From Pectinatus cerevisiiphilus (GTDB taxonomy: Bacteria; Bacillota; Negativicutes; Selenomonadales; Selenomonadaceae): 64,000 nucleotides of DNA. Position numbers and translations under genes: made by a program. Each line of letters begins with the position of its first letter. Positions within the stretch are counted from its first letter, which is position 1. Shown one piece after another: positions 10,824 through 19,724 of the stretch. The notes under the pieces are model-generated. The model was not told where the DNA came from. It saw only the letters and a list, made by a program, of their open reading frames with translations, and did not search any database. Location of the stretch: NCBI RefSeq assembly GCF_004341685.1, contig NZ_SMAA01000004.1, positions 1 through 64,000 of the forward strand, given 5' to 3'.

Positions 10824-10920
10824 CTTTGCTTTCCTGCCTTTAAATATAATTTTTCCTAACTGCTAAACAATATAAATTGAGCCCTGCAATTATCACAGGG
10901 CCTCCATAGAGCATCTGCGC

Positions 10921-12162
10921 TTAAGCCTGATGCAGATAATTATGCTGTTCTTCAGAAAGTTTATCAATGTCGATATTAAGTGACTTCAATTTTATTTGTG
11001 CCAATTTTATATTTATTTCATTAGGCATCAGATAAACTTTATTTTCCATCTTTTGGTGGTTCTGTAAAATATGGAGCGCTGAAAAGAACTGTACACCAAA
11101 TGATAAGTCCATTATTTCAGCAGGATGTCCGTCACCAGCAGCCAGATTTACCAAACGGCCTTCCGCCAACAGGTAAAGCTTTCTACCGTCTTTTTGTTTA
11201 TATTCTTCAATATTTTTGCGGACTGGTCTTTTTGACACGGAGCCAGCCATAAGGTCTATTTTATTTATTTCTACATCAAAATGTCCTGAATTGGCTAATA
11301 CAGCACCATTTTTCATCACTGCGAAATGTTCTTTTCTGATTACGTCTTTACAGCCTGTCAGTGTGAGGAATATATCCCCTATTTTAGCAGCTTCCTGCAT
11401 CGGCATAACCCTAAAACCATCAAATACAGCTTCAATTGCTTTTATTGGATCAACTTCTGTAATAATTACCTTAGCGCCCAGTCCTTTTGCCCGCATGGCT
11501 GCGCCCTTACCGCACCAACCATAACCAGAAATAACAACATTTTTACCGGCTATGACAAGATTAGTCGTCCGCATAATGCCGTCCCATGTAGACTGTCCTG
11601 TCCCATAACGATTATCAAACAAGTATTTGCAATATGCATCATTGGCAGCAATCATCGGGAATTTCAATTTTCCTGATTCCGCCAGTGCACGCAAACGGAT
11701 AACACCTGTTGTGGTTTCTTCACTGCCACCCATGATACTGCTGGCAAGTTCTGCCCGGTCACCATGCAGGTGGGCAACCAAATCGCCGCCGTCATCTATG
11801 ATAATATCCGGTTTCGTATCAAGTGCTTTATTGATAAACATATCATATTCATCATTGGTGCAACCATGCCATGCAAAAACTTCAGCACCTTCTTCGACTA
11901 GGGCTGCGGCTACATCATCCTGCGTTGAAAGCGGATTGCTGCCCGTAATAGCAAGTTTTGCCCCTGCATGCATAAACACTAATCCCAAATATGCGGTTTT
12001 TGCTTCCAAATGCATTGTTACAGCCATTTTTTTACCAGCAAATGGTTTTGTCTTAGAAAATTCCGCATCAATATGATTTAAAACAGGCATAAAATTCTTT
12101 ACCCATTCAATTTTATCATGTCCTGATGGTGCAAGTTTAATATCACGAACCATTGATTCCAT
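10921..12162 (-). CDS. ahcY: Adenosylhomocysteinase
   Basis: The 413-residue protein matches S-adenosylhomocysteine hydrolase, which reversibly splits SAH to homocysteine and adenosine using bound NAD. Visible motifs are [32 protein letters not shown] and the Rossmann loop [18 protein letters not shown]. It is of the shorter type without the insertion of ~40 residues found in many bacterial enzymes. TAGGAGGAATT lies just before ATG 12162. It is between mtnP (45 bases upstream) and mtaD, so methylation product SAH can be either hydrolysed or deaminated by products of one operon. Confidence 0.95.
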   Translation of the reverse strand: MESMVRDIKLAPSGHDKIEWVKNFMPVLNHIDAEFSKTKPFAGKKMAVTMHLEAKTAYLGLVFMHAGAKLAITGSNPLSTQDDVAAALVEEGAEVFAWHGCTNDEYDMFINKALDTKPDIIIDDGGDLVAHLHGDRAELASSIMGGSEETTTGVIRLRALAESGKLKFPMIAANDAYCKYLFDNRYGTGQSTWDGIMRTTNLVIAGKNVVISGYGWCGKGAAMRAKGLGAKVIITEVDPIKAIEAVFDGFRVMPMQEAAKIGDIFLTLTGCKDVIRKEHFAVMKNGAVLANSGHFDVEINKIDLMAGSVSKRPVRKNIEEYKQKDGRKLYLLAEGRLVNLAAGDGHPAEIMDLSFGVQFFSALHILQNHQKMENKVYLMPNEINIKLAQIKLKSLNIDIDKLSEEQHNYLHQA

Positions 12163-12207
12163 ATAATAATTCCTCCTAATATTTTAAATTTGTTTTCTTA
12201 TCGAAAA

Positions 12208-13005
12208 TCAAATTTTAAAGCCGCCAAATTCTGCAATAGTATTTGCACAGCCGCAAGTTTCTTCCACCGAGTCCAACAGATCGATGGCTTTCATTATAAG
12301 ATTTTTGATATTAGCCCCATTCTTTTCCATAGTGGCAACCACTTCAGCATGGGTCAGCGGGGTTTTTGATATACCTGCGGCCTGATTGGTGACCATAGAA
12401 ACCGTAGAATAGCACATTTCTGCTTCATGTGCTAAAGTCACTTCCGGTACATTAGTCATACCTACCACATCGCCGCCCAATTTAGCGTACATCTTTATTT
12501 CTGCCGGTGTTTCAAAACGCGGCCCTTCTGTGCATACATAGGTACCTCCCATGTGTGCCCTTATTCCAAGTTTTTCAGCAGATTTTTTCAACACCTGCCG
12601 CAAATGCGGACAATAAGGTTCACTGACATCAAGATGTACTACTTTACCGCCTTCACCTTCAAAAAAAGTAGATATACGGCTTTTCGTAAAGTCAAGGAAT
12701 TGGTCAATAAGGACAAAATCTCCCGGTTTCATATCAGGGTTTAACGATCCCACTGCCGTCGTCGCAAATATCTTCTTCACGCCGATTTTTTTAATAGCCC
12801 ATATATTAGCCCGATAGTTTATCTTGTGCGGTGGAATAGAGTGATGGCTGCCATGCCGCGGAATAAATGCTACCGCCTTGCCATTATAAGTGCCAACCTT
12901 GAAAATAACTTCACCAAAAGGTGTCATAACTTTATCATCATGTACATCAGTTAAAATAGAGGGGTCATAGACTCCTGTCCCTCCAATTATTGCAATATCC
13001 GGCAT
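12208..13005 (-). CDS. mtnP: S-methyl-5'-thioadenosine phosphorylase
   Basis: This 265-residue enzyme belongs to the trimeric PNP/MTAP family, which phosphorolyses methylthioadenosine to adenine and methylthioribose-1-phosphate. Seen are IIGGTGVYDP at the N-terminus, the phosphate-binding PRHGSHHSIPPHKINYRAN, YVCTEGPRFETPAEI and the base-binding GMTNVPEV. A GGGAGG ribosome site precedes ATG 13005. It lies 54 bases after surE within the salvage operon. The family can also use inosine or deoxyadenosine compounds, so exact specificity is inferred from context. Confidence 0.92.
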   Translation of the reverse strand: MPDIAIIGGTGVYDPSILTDVHDDKVMTPFGEVIFKVGTYNGKAVAFIPRHGSHHSIPPHKINYRANIWAIKKIGVKKIFATTAVGSLNPDMKPGDFVLIDQFLDFTKSRISTFFEGEGGKVVHLDVSEPYCPHLRQVLKKSAEKLGIRAHMGGTYVCTEGPRFETPAEIKMYAKLGGDVVGMTNVPEVTLAHEAEMCYSTVSMVTNQAAGISKTPLTHAEVVATMEKNGANIKNLIMKAIDLLDSVEETCGCANTIAEFGGFKI

Positions 13006-13059
13006 AATAACCTCCCATTTTTCATAAAATGTATACGCTGCTCAACCAAAAAAATTTAT

Positions 13060-13803
13060 TTACCCATCAATAAGTTCACGCAATAGTTTTTTATTCGTCC
13101 TGCCGACTTTTAAAGGATTTATTGACACAAAACCCTTATGTATTGCCCATATATCACTGCCCTCAATATTTCCAGCATCATTAGGAGTGCCATTCATAAA
13201 ATAACATTTTTCGCCCTGTTCATTTATTTCTATCGCATATTCGTTATGATATGTACGGCGTCCTTGTTTTGTATAGCGGAAAATATCGTTTTGGTCAGCT
13301 ATTTTCTTAGGAAAATTTATATTGTACATATATGGTTTTTCATTTCTCAATTTTGGTAACTTTTGGCTGAATATCTGTGCCACTTCAGCAAAACTGAGTT
13401 CTGAACCAACTACCCGTGATACGGCTATGGATAAAATACCATGTAGATGGCCTTCCATAGCTGCCCCCACTGTTCCGGAGTACAATACATCAGTTCCCAG
13501 ATTACCGCCATCATTTATACCCGATATTATCATATCAGGAAGATCATTTTCATAGAGAACTTCGACAGCAAGCTTTGTGCAGTCAGCTGGTGTTCCGTAC
13601 ACCTTATGAGCTTCAACGGGCAAACCGAAATCAACTTTTTTTACTTTTATTTTACTATGCGCTGACAATGCCTGCGACATGCCGCTTTGCTGCACTGCCG
13701 GAGCAACTACACGCAAATCATAATCATTTATCAGGTTTTCTGCCATCGCATGCAGTCCCGGCGCATCAATTCCATCATCATTGACCAATAAAATTTTCTT
13801 CAT
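13060..13803 (-). CDS. surE: 5'/3'-nucleotidase SurE
   Basis: The 247-residue protein has the SurE metal site LVNDDGIDAPG (Asp9, Asp10), the SGINDGGNLGTDVLYSGTVGAA segment split here as SGINDGGNLG and DVLYSGTVGA, and the FINPL-like end VSINPLKVG. SurE removes phosphate from nucleoside monophosphates. Its ribosome site AGAGGTGA overlaps the queE stop codon, leaving a gap of only 4 bases, so it is translationally coupled to queE. Confidence 0.94.
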   Translation of the reverse strand: MKKILLVNDDGIDAPGLHAMAENLINDYDLRVVAPAVQQSGMSQALSAHSKIKVKKVDFGLPVEAHKVYGTPADCTKLAVEVLYENDLPDMIISGINDGGNLGTDVLYSGTVGAAMEGHLHGILSIAVSRVVGSELSFAEVAQIFSQKLPKLRNEKPYMYNINFPKKIADQNDIFRYTKQGRRTYHNEYAIEINEQGEKCYFMNGTPNDAGNIEGSDIWAIHKGFVSINPLKVGRTNKKLLRELIDG

Positions 13804-13807
13804 AACT

Positions 13808-14515
13808 TCACCTCTGTCCCATCATTACATGCATCTGTGCGATTACACGCACATCATTTATTTTTTCTAAAGCCATACTCTGCCACGCGAGCATTTTCTT
13901 CGGTGCCGGTGCAGTATAACCGCCATACGGCGTAATAGGCTGTAAAACCAGCATAATATTTTTATTTATTCCGCACAACAAATCTACCGCTTTTTTAAAA
14001 TCTTCTATCTTAGTTTCCTGCGCTATAACTATTTTGACATACACATCTTTTTGCATAGCTATGCGCAAAAATGCCGCATGTTGTTGCCATAACTCAGTAT
14101 GTACTGCATCTGGCATCTTAAAATCCATGCTTACTATACTGATATCATCTATAACTTTTGCCAATGCTTCCGGCAAAGTTCCGTTGGTTTCTAAGAGAAG
14201 CGGCAAATCAACATATTCAGCCAATTCATGAATGAAAGCAGTATGGAGCAGCGGTTCTCCGCCGGTTAAACTGATGGCCTGATGCCGCTTTAACAATGTC
14301 TTTTTTATATACGGAAGAATAGCGGCTAGTTCAACAGGGTTAGACAGTATACCCTCATTTTCCAAATCACAGGTTTTTGTAGTAAGCATAGAATCGGTAT
14401 CACAATAGCTGCACTCCAAATTACAGCCGGTAAAACGAATGAAAAGCTGCCGGCAGCCGGCATACTTTCCCTCTCCCTGTATAGAAGAAAAAATCTCACT
14501 TATCGGCGCGCGCAC
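13808..14515 (-). CDS. queE: 7-carboxy-7-deazaguanine synthase (radical SAM)
   Basis: The 235-residue protein begins ISEIFSSIQGEGKYAG, a QueE signature, followed by the radical SAM cluster motif C31-x3-C35-x2-C38 and SLTGGEPLLH. It converts carboxytetrahydropterin to carboxydeazaguanine, the ring-contraction step of queuosine synthesis, using SAM and a [4Fe-4S] cluster. The start is GTG 14515, with GAGGAGG lying inside the end of queD two codons upstream. Radical SAM turnover yields 5'-deoxyadenosine, which the salvage genes downstream could recycle (inference). Confidence 0.93.
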   Translation of the reverse strand: MRAPISEIFSSIQGEGKYAGCRQLFIRFTGCNLECSYCDTDSMLTTKTCDLENEGILSNPVELAAILPYIKKTLLKRHQAISLTGGEPLLHTAFIHELAEYVDLPLLLETNGTLPEALAKVIDDISIVSMDFKMPDAVHTELWQQHAAFLRIAMQKDVYVKIVIAQETKIEDFKKAVDLLCGINKNIMLVLQPITPYGGYTAPAPKKMLAWQSMALEKINDVRVIAQMHVMMGQR

Positions 14516-14517
14516 GC

Positions 14518-14895
14518 TTATGCCTCCTCACAATATGATACCGCAGATTTTTCCGTTTCCCATACTTTCACGAACTTTACATGGCATTTCCCTTTTATGT
14601 TCTCATGCTGACTCAATTTATGATATAAATATGCAGCAATATTCTCTGCTGATGGATTTGCAGTTGAAAACGGTTCAAGTTCATTTAAATAATGATGATC
14701 CAGTTCACCGATAATTTCTTTCAGTGCCCCTTTTAATTTCTTAAAATCAATAAGCATACCCAATTCATTCAGTTTGCTGCCACATACCACGGCCTCAACT
14801 ACCCAATTATGCCCGTGTAAATTATTACATTTACCAGGATAACCAATGATACGGTGGGCTGCGCCAAAATCATCTCTAACTGACAACTCAAACAT
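14518..14895 (-). CDS. queD: 6-carboxytetrahydropterin synthase
   Basis: The 125-residue protein has the QueD/PTPS zinc histidines His14, His27 and His29 (AAHRI, NLHGHNW), the conserved Cys23 and the ELDHHYLNEL segment. It makes 6-carboxytetrahydropterin from dihydroneopterin triphosphate, one step before QueE. GAGGAGG precedes ATG 14895, and a good promoter lies 30-60 bases upstream, making this the first gene of the operon. tgt, which inserts the deazaguanine base into tRNA, is elsewhere in the window (23183-24298). Confidence 0.94.
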   Translation of the reverse strand: MFELSVRDDFGAAHRIIGYPGKCNNLHGHNWVVEAVVCGSKLNELGMLIDFKKLKGALKEIIGELDHHYLNELEPFSTANPSAENIAAYLYHKLSQHENIKGKCHVKFVKVWETEKSAVSYCEEA

Positions 14896-14926
14896 TTTTT
14901 ACCTCCTCACAACCTCACTGTTTAAA

Positions 14927-14955
14927 ATTATAACATAAATAAGTTCTTATTTCAG
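14927..14955 (-). promoter_or_regulatory. Promoter of the queD operon
   Basis: On the minus strand CTGAAA (-35, 14950-14955) and TATAAT (-10, 14927-14932) are 17 bases apart. The predicted leader to queD is only ~25 bases, too short for a preQ1 riboswitch. Confidence 0.65.
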
Positions 14956-15069
14956 GTAGAGTTTCATTATCCCTAAGAAAAAGATTTCAAATAGTGACAG
15001 CTTTTTTCTATCTGCAAAACGCTACAGACTTGACTGTGTTTTCCTTATTTTATCCGCCTATTTAGGACA

Positions 15070-15107
15070 AGACTAAAATATCGCCAACCATTGCACGGTT
15101 GGCGATA
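15070..15107 (-). terminator. Intrinsic terminator after htpX
   Basis: TATCGCCAACC and GGTTGGCGATA (15079-15107) form a perfect 11-bp stem with a 7-base loop. On the minus strand it is followed by TTTTAGTC. It lies 20 bases after the htpX stop. Confidence 0.85.
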
Positions 15108-15127
15108 CAAAAATTACTTATTATATT

Positions 15128-15994
15128 TTATCTCATTTGGGCGGCTTGTTCTTTGAGTCTGGCAATTCTGTCCGCTGTAGCCGGATGTGTGGAAAACAAA
15201 CTGGCAAACGATATATTCTTCCCAGCGAGGGGATTTATTATATACATATGTTCAGTTGCCTGTGATGCCTGAGGCATTGTTTTATGCTTGGCGTAATACT
15301 CTATCTTTTCCAAAGCTGACGCCAAAGCCAACGGATCTCCACAAATCTGCCCACCGCCTTTGTCAGCGGCATATTCCCGTGAACGGGAAATAGCCATCTG
15401 AATTATCGAAGCTGCGAGCGGCGCAATTATGATTGCTACCAAAAGGCCTATTATCCCGCCGCCTCTATCATTCTCATCATTACTACGGCCGCCGCCAAAG
15501 ATAGCCGCCCATTGAGCCATATTGGCCAGCATGGAAATAGCGGCTGCAAAAGTGGCAGCTATCGAGCTGATCAATATATCCCGGTTCTTGACATGCGTCA
15601 ATTCATGGCCGAGAACACCAGCAAGTTCTTCATACTCAAGAGTACCCATGATCCCAGTAGTAACAGCTACCGCCGCATGGCTTGGATTTCTGCCTGTAGC
15701 AAAAGCATTAGGTACATCAGTATCAATGATATAAACCTTCGGCATTGGCAAATCAGCCCTTTGTGCCAAATCAGCAACCAGTTTATACAGGCTGGGCGCA
15801 TCTTCTTCATTTACTTGACGGGCACCTGACATCTTCAAAACAATCGAATCACTAAACCAATATGAGAAAAAATTCATGGCAAGCGCTACTATAAACATCA
15901 ATAACGCACCATGCTGTCCTCCTACTAAACCACCGACAGCTATCAACAAAGCCATCAGTAAAGCCATCAATGCAGTTGTCTTCAGCATATTCAT
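15128..15994 (-). CDS. htpX: Membrane zinc metalloprotease HtpX
   Basis: The 288-residue M48 protease has two N-terminal membrane segments (about 5-45), the zinc motif GHELTH (His130, Glu131, His134), two further hydrophobic segments around 145-200, and the third-ligand region SREYAADKGG. HtpX degrades misfolded membrane proteins on the cytoplasmic face. It has a GGAGGAG ribosome site, starts 326 bases before the end of the TerC gene, and ends at its own terminator, so it is probably monocistronic. Confidence 0.94.
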   Translation of the reverse strand: MNMLKTTALMALLMALLIAVGGLVGGQHGALLMFIVALAMNFFSYWFSDSIVLKMSGARQVNEEDAPSLYKLVADLAQRADLPMPKVYIIDTDVPNAFATGRNPSHAAVAVTTGIMGTLEYEELAGVLGHELTHVKNRDILISSIAATFAAAISMLANMAQWAAIFGGGRSNDENDRGGGIIGLLVAIIIAPLAASIIQMAISRSREYAADKGGGQICGDPLALASALEKIEYYAKHKTMPQASQATEHMYIINPLAGKNISFASLFSTHPATADRIARLKEQAAQMR

Positions 15995-16120
15995 AATCTA
16001 ATTCTCCTCCATAAATATATCACAGCTTCATCAATAAAGCTCTTCCTTAATATTATTATAACCTATATTTTGACTTAGGAAAATCATTACTGCTTTAGCA
16101 TAAAATGCAGGTAATATATC

Positions 16121-16798
16121 CTATTGATTTTTTTGCATTTTCGCTTTATAAAAACCCCATACAAAAACACTTACGACCAAAATTGCTTCCAACCAGCCGT
16201 TAAGCCATAGCAGTTTACCGCCTATTACCTTGTCCATCAAAATCATCTTTGCTGCCGTAAATGCCAAGATGGCGCTGCCTAAATAAACCATTGCAGGAAT
16301 TTTCTTCATTATCAGCAGGAACAACTGTGCACCGCAGATTACTATTGGCAGGCTGATGGCCAAACCACACAAAATAAGGCTCCATTTGGCAGTGGGTACC
16401 GTGTTGGCCACACCGGCCATTGACAAAACATTGTCCAAGCTCATTATAAAATCTGCTGTCATAATAGTTTTTACGGCTCCACTCAAACTGGAAGCCGCCT
16501 GCATAGTTTTTCCTTCACTGTCATTTTTCAGCAACCGTAAAGCAATATAAAATAGCGCCACCCCACCAATAAACTGAATATACGCAACTGATAAAAGCTC
16601 CGTAGCAAACAATGTTAAAATAACGCGAATAATAACGGCACCGGCACAACCTATAACCATGGCTTTCAAACGATGGTGCACCGGTAAATTTTTACATGCT
16701 AGCGCAATCAAAACAGCATTATCACCACTGAGTACCAAATCCAATACTAAGATACTACCTAATGCCGCAAACCATTCCAGTGAAAAAATTCCTTCCAA
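16121..16798 (-). CDS. TerC/YjbE-family integral membrane protein, probable manganese exporter
   Basis: The 225-residue hydrophobic protein has the TerC family repeats: LVLDLVLSGDNAVLIALACKN (Asp20, Asp26) and, in the second half, DFIMSLDNVLSMAG; the acids in membrane segments mark metal transport. The start is TTG 16798 behind AAGGA. Directly upstream is a yybP-ykoY riboswitch, the Mn2+ sensor class that commonly controls TerC/YjbE/Alx-type genes, so Mn2+ efflux is the most likely role. An older view of this family as tellurium resistance is less supported. Confidence 0.9.
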   Translation of the reverse strand: MEGIFSLEWFAALGSILVLDLVLSGDNAVLIALACKNLPVHHRLKAMVIGCAGAVIIRVILTLFATELLSVAYIQFIGGVALFYIALRLLKNDSEGKTMQAASSLSGAVKTIMTADFIMSLDNVLSMAGVANTVPTAKWSLILCGLAISLPIVICGAQLFLLIMKKIPAMVYLGSAILAFTAAKMILMDKVIGGKLLWLNGWLEAILVVSVFVWGFYKAKMQKNQ

Positions 16799-16912
16799 GT
16801 TAATAATTCCTTCTTTCTTTTTTAACCTGCCATTTTCTATCTTTTACATATACTGCTAAACCAGAGGACTATTGTACTTAAACCAATTTTCCAAAAGTAA
16901 TTCATATACAAA

Positions 16913-16954
16913 AAGACCTTGCTTTATAGAAAATTTTCTATAAAACAAGGTCTT
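16913..16954 (-). terminator. Riboswitch-associated intrinsic terminator
   Basis: A long stem (AAGACCTTG...CAAGGTCTT flanks at 16947-16954 and 16913-16920, continued by AT pairs) is followed on the minus strand by TTTTTG. It starts right after the riboswitch and ends ~115 bases before the TerC start, as expected for control by premature termination. Confidence 0.85.
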
Positions 16955-17040
16955 GCTTACAATAATGTCGGCCGCACCGGAGTAAAATTACTCGTCATGA
17001 CGATTATCGGCCGTTCAGCTACTCCCCTATGATTGATAAC
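16955..17040 (-). promoter_or_regulatory. yybP-ykoY (Mn2+) riboswitch aptamer
   Basis: On the minus strand the conserved 5' loop GGGGAGTAGC is at 17018-17027 and the 3' conserved part CCGGTGCGGCCGACA at 16966-16980. Between them lie two short helices (CGTCATGACG, AGTAATTTTACT). CAATCAT and ATTATTG can close the basal helix with one mismatch. This class binds Mn2+ and generally switches on export genes; the terminator overlapping its 3' side suggests transcriptional control. Confidence 0.88.
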
Positions 17041-17062
17041 AAACTCAATACTGTTTGACTAT

Positions 17063-17091
17063 ATAGTAACATAATATCGTCCGTTTTACAA
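17063..17091 (-). promoter_or_regulatory. Promoter upstream of the Mn2+ riboswitch
   Basis: On the minus strand TTGTAA (17086-17091) and TACTAT (17063-17068) are 17 bases apart; initiation would fall about 20 bases before the aptamer. Confidence 0.6.
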
Positions 17092-17095
17092 TATT

Positions 17096-17749
17096 TTAAT
17101 TTGCTTCATACGGACGTATACGCAATTTTAAATTTTTCTCACTGCATACTTTTTTACATGCCTGTATTTCTTCTGCACCGATCGAATCAACTATTGTCAT
17201 AACAACTTCCGGTACATACAATTTACATTCTTTAGCAAAATCCAGCATTGCCCCATATGCCTGCAATCCCAATGGGGCTTTTGTAAGCTCAAGATAAGCT
17301 TTGGCATTCGACGCATTCAAACTTATTGAAACTACATCGAGTAAACCTTTAAACAATGGTGCTGTATCTTTTTTATAGTACAGCGAAGCTAGTCCATTTG
17401 TGTTGAGCCGCGTCTTCTTTTCCGGCCAAATACTACGCACATAACGCAAACTATACAACAATGTTTCCAGACGCATTGTAGGTTCGCCAAAACCACAAAA
17501 GACAACTTCATTGACAGCGTCCTTATTGATTGCCGCAAATGCACTTCTAATAGTCTGTATATCTGGTTCTTGTTTTAACCACAGAGAATGGTCTTCCTGC
17601 ATCTTCTTTAAATTTCTCAGGCAAAAAGTACACGAACAGTTACATTTATTTGTTATATTGACATAAATATTACATTTCTTTCCTCTATTTGCCTGCACAG
17701 CATCAGCAAATTCAATAAATTTACCTTTTTCCGCGGCATACAAAATCAT
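17096..17749 (-). CDS. TatD-associated-type radical SAM protein
   Basis: The ~217-residue protein carries NKCNCSCTFCLRN, containing the cluster motif C36-x3-C40-x2-C43, then CGFGEPTMR (the SAM-binding GGE-like motif). This pattern is that of the small radical SAM family often found next to or fused with TatD nucleases; reaction unknown. No TatD gene is adjacent here. ATG 17749 follows GGGAGAG by 6 bases; a TTG two codons earlier is possible. It lies 13 bases after the pyridoxamine kinase gene and is probably cotranscribed with it. Confidence 0.85.
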   Translation of the reverse strand: MILYAAEKGKFIEFADAVQANRGKKCNIYVNITNKCNCSCTFCLRNLKKMQEDHSLWLKQEPDIQTIRSAFAAINKDAVNEVVFCGFGEPTMRLETLLYSLRYVRSIWPEKKTRLNTNGLASLYYKKDTAPLFKGLLDVVSISLNASNAKAYLELTKAPLGLQAYGAMLDFAKECKLYVPEVVMTIVDSIGAEEIQACKKVCSEKNLKLRIRPYEAN

Positions 17750-17762
17750 AGCCAACTCTCCC

Positions 17763-18611
17763 TTATCTTAGTTCCGTCAAATACTCTTCAAAACAAATGC
17801 CTTCATTGCGCGGCAGACCTATTTTTTCTGTAAAAAGCAAACTTTTATTTATAAATCTAGCTGCCTTGGCAACGGCATATTCTATTGGTTCATTTTTGAG
17901 CAGTGATGCTGCCACAATCGCCACAAACACATCACCTGTACCTGAATGCTCACCCCCGATTCTGGCAAATTCAAGCATACTGCCCTGCCCTTGTTCATAA
18001 ATAAAATTACCTATATTCTCACCGCGTTCAATCCCTGTTATTATTATCTTCATCGTGCTATTGGGACGAAACGCCGCTAACTTATTGCATATGGAAAAAA
18101 GGTCTTCATCACTGATAATCCCGTTCTGCGGATATGGTAAATCAAGGAGATTACACGCTTCCGTAAGATTAGGGGTAAGGACATCGGCACAGGTGACCAA
18201 TTTTTTCATTTGCCTGCATAATTGATATGTGTATGACGAGTATAATTTACCCCCATCACCCATAACAGGATCAACAACCAGCAATGTTCCTTTTTCTATT
18301 TCAGAAGCAGGCCGTTTAAAATTTTTTATGAATTCCATAACAATATCAATTTGTTTTTCCGAGCCCAAAAAGCCCGTAAGAATACCATCAAACCGCAGCT
18401 TGAGTGCTTGCCAGTTTGCCATGTATGGTTTCATATGTTCTGTATAATCATCCATATAATAATCAGCAAAACCTGTATGTGCTGATAAAATAGCTGTTGG
18501 TAAAGGACATGCCTGTATCTTCATCGCTGAAATAAGCGGCAACTCCACCACTGTTGAACATCGTCCAAAACCGGTAATATCATTGACAATTGCCATTCTC
18601 TGTTGTTTCAT
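17763..18611 (-). CDS. pdxY: Pyridoxamine/pyridoxal kinase
   Basis: The protein (about 282 residues) begins with VNDITGFGRCS and has ILSAHTGF, LVVDPVMGDGGKLY and the ribokinase-fold anion-hole segment GGEHSGTGDVF near the C-terminus. It phosphorylates B6 vitamers to make pyridoxal phosphate. I chose ATG 18611 behind GGAG; upstream codons in the same frame lack a ribosome site and family similarity. The symbol could be pdxK or pdxY, as the sequence alone does not separate them. Confidence 0.88.
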   Translation of the reverse strand: MKQQRMAIVNDITGFGRCSTVVELPLISAMKIQACPLPTAILSAHTGFADYYMDDYTEHMKPYMANWQALKLRFDGILTGFLGSEKQIDIVMEFIKNFKRPASEIEKGTLLVVDPVMGDGGKLYSSYTYQLCRQMKKLVTCADVLTPNLTEACNLLDLPYPQNGIISDEDLFSICNKLAAFRPNSTMKIIITGIERGENIGNFIYEQGQGSMLEFARIGGEHSGTGDVFVAIVAASLLKNEPIEYAVAKAARFINKSLLFTEKIGLPRNEGICFEEYLTELR

Positions 18612-18681
18612 TTTTTCTCCGTAGTCATTATCAAAATCTATATTTATATCCAAATTGCCATAGAGAATCAGATGCACCAAA

Positions 18682-18712
18682 AACTCCGCAGCCAACAATC
18701 ACCCGCGGAGTT
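18682..18712 (-). terminator. Terminator after secF
   Basis: AACTCCGC and GCGGAGTT (18682-18712) form an 8-bp stem. On the minus strand it is followed by TTTTGG. Confidence 0.75.
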
Positions 18713-18797
18713 ATTCAGTATGCCTCAACCATTCCATAATGCACAATAATCTTCTAATTTTAAAATGCTTAAAAAAGTCTCCATCTAAAATAAGAGT

Positions 18798-19724
18798 TTA
18801 TTGTTTTGCCACACGAGGTTTCATGCGTTTTTTTGCCTGTCTTCTTTCACTGTATTCACGGAATGTTACCCATAAAGGAGTAGCCGTGAAAATAGATGAA
18901 TACGAACCAAAAGCAAAACCAACCATCAACGCAAAAGCAAAGTCTCTCGTCGTATCGCCGCCGAAAATATACAGTGCAATTGTTGTAACCAAAATAGTTG
19001 TTACAGTATAAATAGAACGTGTGAGCGTTTGGTATATACTGCGGTTAGCCAATGCCTCTATATCACCACCGCGCTTAAAATGAAGTTTAAGATTTTCTCG
19101 AATACGGTCAAAAATGACTATTGTGTCCGTTACTGAATACCCTACAACTGTCAAGATCGCCGCGATAAAGGAAGAATCTATTTCTTTCTGCGTCAACGAA
19201 AATACACTTAGCACAACCAGTGTATCATGAACCAAGGCCAAAACTGCCGCCAAGCCAAATTTAAATTCGAACCGATAAGATATATAAATAATAATCAACA
19301 ACCAAGAAATAAGCGCAGCCCATACGGCTTTCATGATCAGTTCACTGCCGATCGTTGCCCCTACTTTTTCTTCACGAAGTATTTTATAATCTCCTAGTTT
19401 TTCTTTAAAACCTTGTAGTACATTTTCACGTTCCTGCTGCGACAAATCTCTTGTCCTGATCATGACGTTCTGTGCTGTTACTGAGTCATTCTGTGCGCCT
19501 GCCATCTGTATCTGCGTATTACCTGCTACATAATCGTTCATAATCGTACGAACGTCATTAATATCAACAGGTTCCTCAAATTCCAGATTCAGCAGTGTTC
19601 CTCCGGTAAAATCTATACCTAAGTTAAAACCCTTAGTAAACATGCAGATAAGCCCTGCAATAATTATCGTTGATGAAAATATATACCATATTTTACGGTG
19701 CCCGACAATATCAAAACGGTTCAT
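18798..19724 (-). CDS. secF: Protein translocase subunit SecF
   Basis: The 308-residue protein has the SecF N-terminus FDIVGHRKIWY, the periplasmic-loop motif GIDFTGGTLL, and five further membrane segments including GYSVTDTIVIFDRIREN. With SecD it uses the proton gradient to help complete export through SecYEG. It overlaps secD by 4 bases. The operon ends at the hairpin at 18682-18712. Confidence 0.96.
   Translation of the reverse strand: MNRFDIVGHRKIWYIFSSTIIIAGLICMFTKGFNLGIDFTGGTLLNLEFEEPVDINDVRTIMNDYVAGNTQIQMAGAQNDSVTAQNVMIRTRDLSQQERENVLQGFKEKLGDYKILREEKVGATIGSELIMKAVWAALISWLLIIIYISYRFEFKFGLAAVLALVHDTLVVLSVFSLTQKEIDSSFIAAILTVVGYSVTDTIVIFDRIRENLKLHFKRGGDIEALANRSIYQTLTRSIYTVTTILVTTIALYIFGGDTTRDFAFALMVGFAFGSYSSIFTATPLWVTFREYSERRQAKKRMKPRVAKQ

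Noticed and set aside
14896-15060. preQ1 riboswitch before queD
   Set aside because: The predicted leader is only ~25 bases and no preQ1 core was found.
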